Source: an uncultured Oscillospiraceae bacterium
GTDB taxonomy: Bacteria > Bacillota > Clostridia > Oscillospirales > Acutalibacteraceae
Assembly (NCBI GenBank): GCA_902492895.1
Contig: CABUNG010000012.1
Location: 1-64,000, forward strand
Reading direction: 5' to 3'
DNA: 64,000 nucleotides
Of the stretch, positions 62,019-64,000 are shown piece after piece. Position 1 is the stretch's first letter, and the number at the start of each line of letters is the position of its first letter. Below the pieces are notes generated by a model. The model searched no databases and was not told where the DNA came from. It saw nothing but the letters and a program-made list of their open reading frames with translations. Made by a program: the position numbers and the translations under genes.

Positions 62019-64000
62019 TCAGGCGGCCGGGTCCAGGGAGCTTTCCCCGGCGGACGGATCGGTCCCGGTGGTGCTGCCCGGATCCTCGCTCGGCGTCGTG
62101 GGCGGAGGCGCCGGAACGCCGTGCGCGGTACAGGTCCCCGGAACGTTGTCCGGCTTATAGACCCCCAGTTCCTTGTCCGGACAGGCGTCGGTCGCAATCA
62201 GCCCGGTCGACATGCAGTAATACTTCTCCACCGTGTTCCCCTTTTTCGAGAAACCGGTCGGGGTCAAGCCCTTATGGATCACCTTCATCGCCTGGTTCCA
62301 AAGGCTCTTGGAATAGGCCTTCTGCGTATCGGTGAGCGATTTGTTGTAATCGTAGCCGATCCAGCTCGCGGCCACATAATAGGGCGTGCCGCCCACGAAA
62401 TAGGAGTCGTTGTTGTTCTGGGTGGTACCGGTCTTCGCGAAGACTTCCCAGGCCTCCCAGTCCTTTTTGAGCTGGCGGCCGGCCGCGCCGTTGGCGCCCG
62501 TGGCGCCGGCCCGGCCCGTGATGACATGCTGGAGCAGCCGGTTCATCACGTAGGCGGAATCCTCATCCAGGGCTTTGTTGGACATCCGCTGGTGTTTCGG
62601 GAGGATCGTTTCCCCGCCCATTTCGACGTACTCGTAGGAATACGGCTCATTGTAGACGCCGCCGTTGCCGAAAATCTGATAAGCGGTCGCCATTTCGCGC
62701 GCGTAAACGCCGTTTGTCAACCCGCCCAGGGCCATAGGAGACAGGTCGATATCGGTATGCCCCTTGCCGTCCGATTTGACCAGGGTGGTAAAGTGCAGCT
62801 GGTTGGTCAGGAAATCGAAGCAGCGCTGCGCCGTGAGCTGCTGGGCCAATCTGGCGGCGACGGTGTTCATGGATTGCTGCAGCGCCTTGTCGATCAGCGT
62901 GGTACCGCTGTCGGTCGGCCGGCTCTGTCCGAAGTTTTTCGGCCAGTTGGTGCCGTTCGGCAGGGTGATGTAGCAGTCTTCCACCTGGGAGGAAAAATGG
63001 ACCACGTTGTACTGGATCGCCTGGGCATACACGCTTATCGGCTTGATGGACGAGCCCGGCTGCCGCTTGGACGCCGTCGCGCGGTTCTGGATCCGGTTGG
63101 CGGTCTTCTCGCCCCGGCCGCCGACCACGGCGACCATTTTGCCGTTGTAATCGGTCACATACAGCGCGGCCTGAAGCGGCTTTTCATCGCTGCCCCGGGC
63201 GGCGGGGAAGTTGCTGTCGTCGGCGTAAATCGCCTCGACGGCGGCCTGCATCTCCTTGTCTTCACAGGAATAGATGGTCAGGCCCCCGTAATACACCAGG
63301 TTTTCCGCGTAATTCTCGGCATAGCCGTAGGTGTCCATCAAATCGTGGATCACGTCGTCGATCAGGGTGTCCATATAGTAATCCTGGACATCAACCACCT
63401 TGGCGCTGCTTTTGAAAATGAGTTCCTCGCCGCAAGCCTGGACGTATTCGTCCCCGGTGATAAAGCCGAGCTGATACATTTTCTGCAGCACGACCCGCTG
63501 ACGGCTCCGCACATTCTCCGGATGCCGGTAGGGATCGTATTTGCCCGGGTTTTGGGTGATGCTGGCGATGACCGCGCACTGCGCGAGGGTCAGGTCCTTG
63601 GCGTCCACGCCAAAATAGTAGTTGGCCGCCGCGCCGACGCCCTTGATGCCGCTGCTCAGCGGCAGAACATTCAGATACGCCTGGATGATCTGATCCTTGC
63701 TGTACTGCTTCTCCATTTCGATGGCGCGCAGGATTTCGGTGATTTTCCGCTCGATGCGGTGGTCGTCCTCTTCCGTGAGCACCTTGATCAGCTGCTGCGT
63801 AATGGTGGAGCCGCCGAACTCGTTCGAGGAAAAGTGCAGAATCAGGTTGGCGAAAGCCGCGATGGTCCGCTTCCAGTCCACGCCGTAGTGGGTTTCGAAC
63901 CGTTCGTCCTCGATCGCAATGACCGCTTTCTGCATATACTGGGGCATCTCGTTCAAATCTTTCCAGATCTGCTTGACGCCCTGCAGCCGCTGGCCCTCCA
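62019..64000 (-). CDS. pbpA: Class A penicillin-binding protein (PBP1A-like), 5' end beyond the window
   Basis: Bifunctional peptidoglycan synthase. The window holds the last 660 codons; the frame continues through the window edge at 64000 (reading EGQRLQGVKQIWKDLNEMP before the first visible Met). The glycosyltransferase domain starts with AVIAIEDERFETHYGVDWKR and has the catalytic Glu of EDERF, then FGGSTITQQL and GAAANYYFG. The transpeptidase domain has the three motifs: SSIKP, SMN and KTGTT. After it come an acidic Ser/Thr/Pro-rich extension with a few Cys residues, typical of Clostridia. The real start and the N-terminal membrane anchor lie outside. Confidence 0.96.
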   Translation of the reverse strand, partial: EGQRLQGVKQIWKDLNEMPQYMQKAVIAIEDERFETHYGVDWKRTIAAFANLILHFSSNEFGGSTITQQLIKVLTEEDDHRIERKITEILRAIEMEKQYSKDQIIQAYLNVLPLSSGIKGVGAAANYYFGVDAKDLTLAQCAVIASITQNPGKYDPYRHPENVRSRQRVVLQKMYQLGFITGDEYVQACGEELIFKSSAKVVDVQDYYMDTLIDDVIHDLMDTYGYAENYAENLVYYGGLTIYSCEDKEMQAAVEAIYADDSNFPAARGSDEKPLQAALYVTDYNGKMVAVVGGRGEKTANRIQNRATASKRQPGSSIKPISVYAQAIQYNVVHFSSQVEDCYITLPNGTNWPKNFGQSRPTDSGTTLIDKALQQSMNTVAARLAQQLTAQRCFDFLTNQLHFTTLVKSDGKGHTDIDLSPMALGGLTNGVYAREMATAYQIFGNGGVYNEPYSYEYVEMGGETILPKHQRMSNKALDEDSAYVMNRLLQHVITGRAGATGANGAAGRQLKKDWEAWEVFAKTGTTQNNNDSYFVGGTPYYVAASWIGYDYNKSLTDTQKAYSKSLWNQAMKVIHKGLTPTGFSKKGNTVEKYYCMSTGLIATDACPDKELGVYKPDNVPGTCTAHGVPAPPPTTPSEDPGSTTGTDPSAGESSLDPAA

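Overview
The window reads as chromosomal DNA of a GC-rich, spore-forming member of the Clostridia, most likely an Oscillospiraceae-type (Clostridium cluster IV) anaerobe. Sporulation genes (spoIID, sigK, a ytvI-like gene), Gram-positive envelope genes (an LCP protein, D,D-carboxypeptidase, class A PBP, lipoproteins, a sortase-type surface protein), a Na+-pump decarboxylase beta subunit and split transketolase all point that way. No phage, transposase or CRISPR array is visible. Genes sit on both strands in short operons separated by strong hairpin terminators.

Layout. 1-8.9 kb: gap, a HATPase-like orphan, a membrane protein, citrate synthase, spoIID, a nucleotidyltransferase/aminotransferase pair and sigK. 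8.9-15.1 kb: a divergent pair made of a large AraC regulator and a surface glycerophosphodiesterase of the same architecture. 15.2-25.6 kb: YjdF-like protein, oadB and a small gamma-like subunit, proS, two cyclophilins (one frameshifted), alpha/beta hydrolase, membrane-tethered murF and ddl. 25.6-26.2 kb is non-coding and carries an inverted copy of the first 72 bases of the window plus a possible structured RNA. 26.2-42.7 kb: glyS, small unknowns, a DUF815 ATPase, SLOG protein, ilvBNC, LCP protein, fhs, MATE transporter, split transketolase, repeat-bearing foldase lipoprotein. 42.8-46.1 kb is a more AT-rich island with a cell-wall-anchored beta-helix protein behind a (CTGT)14 tract, and tRNA-Gly. 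46.4-64 kb: dac, purB, a broken kinase, a serpin/ECF-sigma pair, an AbrB-ABC operon, hemW, the threonine operon (ACT protein, hom, thrB, disrupted lysC), ytvI and a PBP1A cut by the window end.

The three most interesting systems are: (i) a membrane-anchored serpin whose short cytoplasmic N-terminus looks like an anti-sigma segment, translationally coupled to an ECF sigma factor, suggesting that a suicide protease inhibitor is used as a protease sensor; (ii) an AraC regulator fused to a catalytically dead copy of the surface GDPD that it is transcribed away from, with a 21-bp-spaced direct repeat placed to control both promoters; (iii) a tetranucleotide repeat upstream of a surface protein that could vary its expression.

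Four genes are broken by a single frameshift, nonsense codon or small insertion (cyclophilin, phosphotransferase, ABC ATPase, aspartokinase). Four such lesions in 64 kb, two of them in operons of otherwise intact genes, raise the possibility of assembly or consensus errors and should be checked against reads before any is called a true pseudogene.
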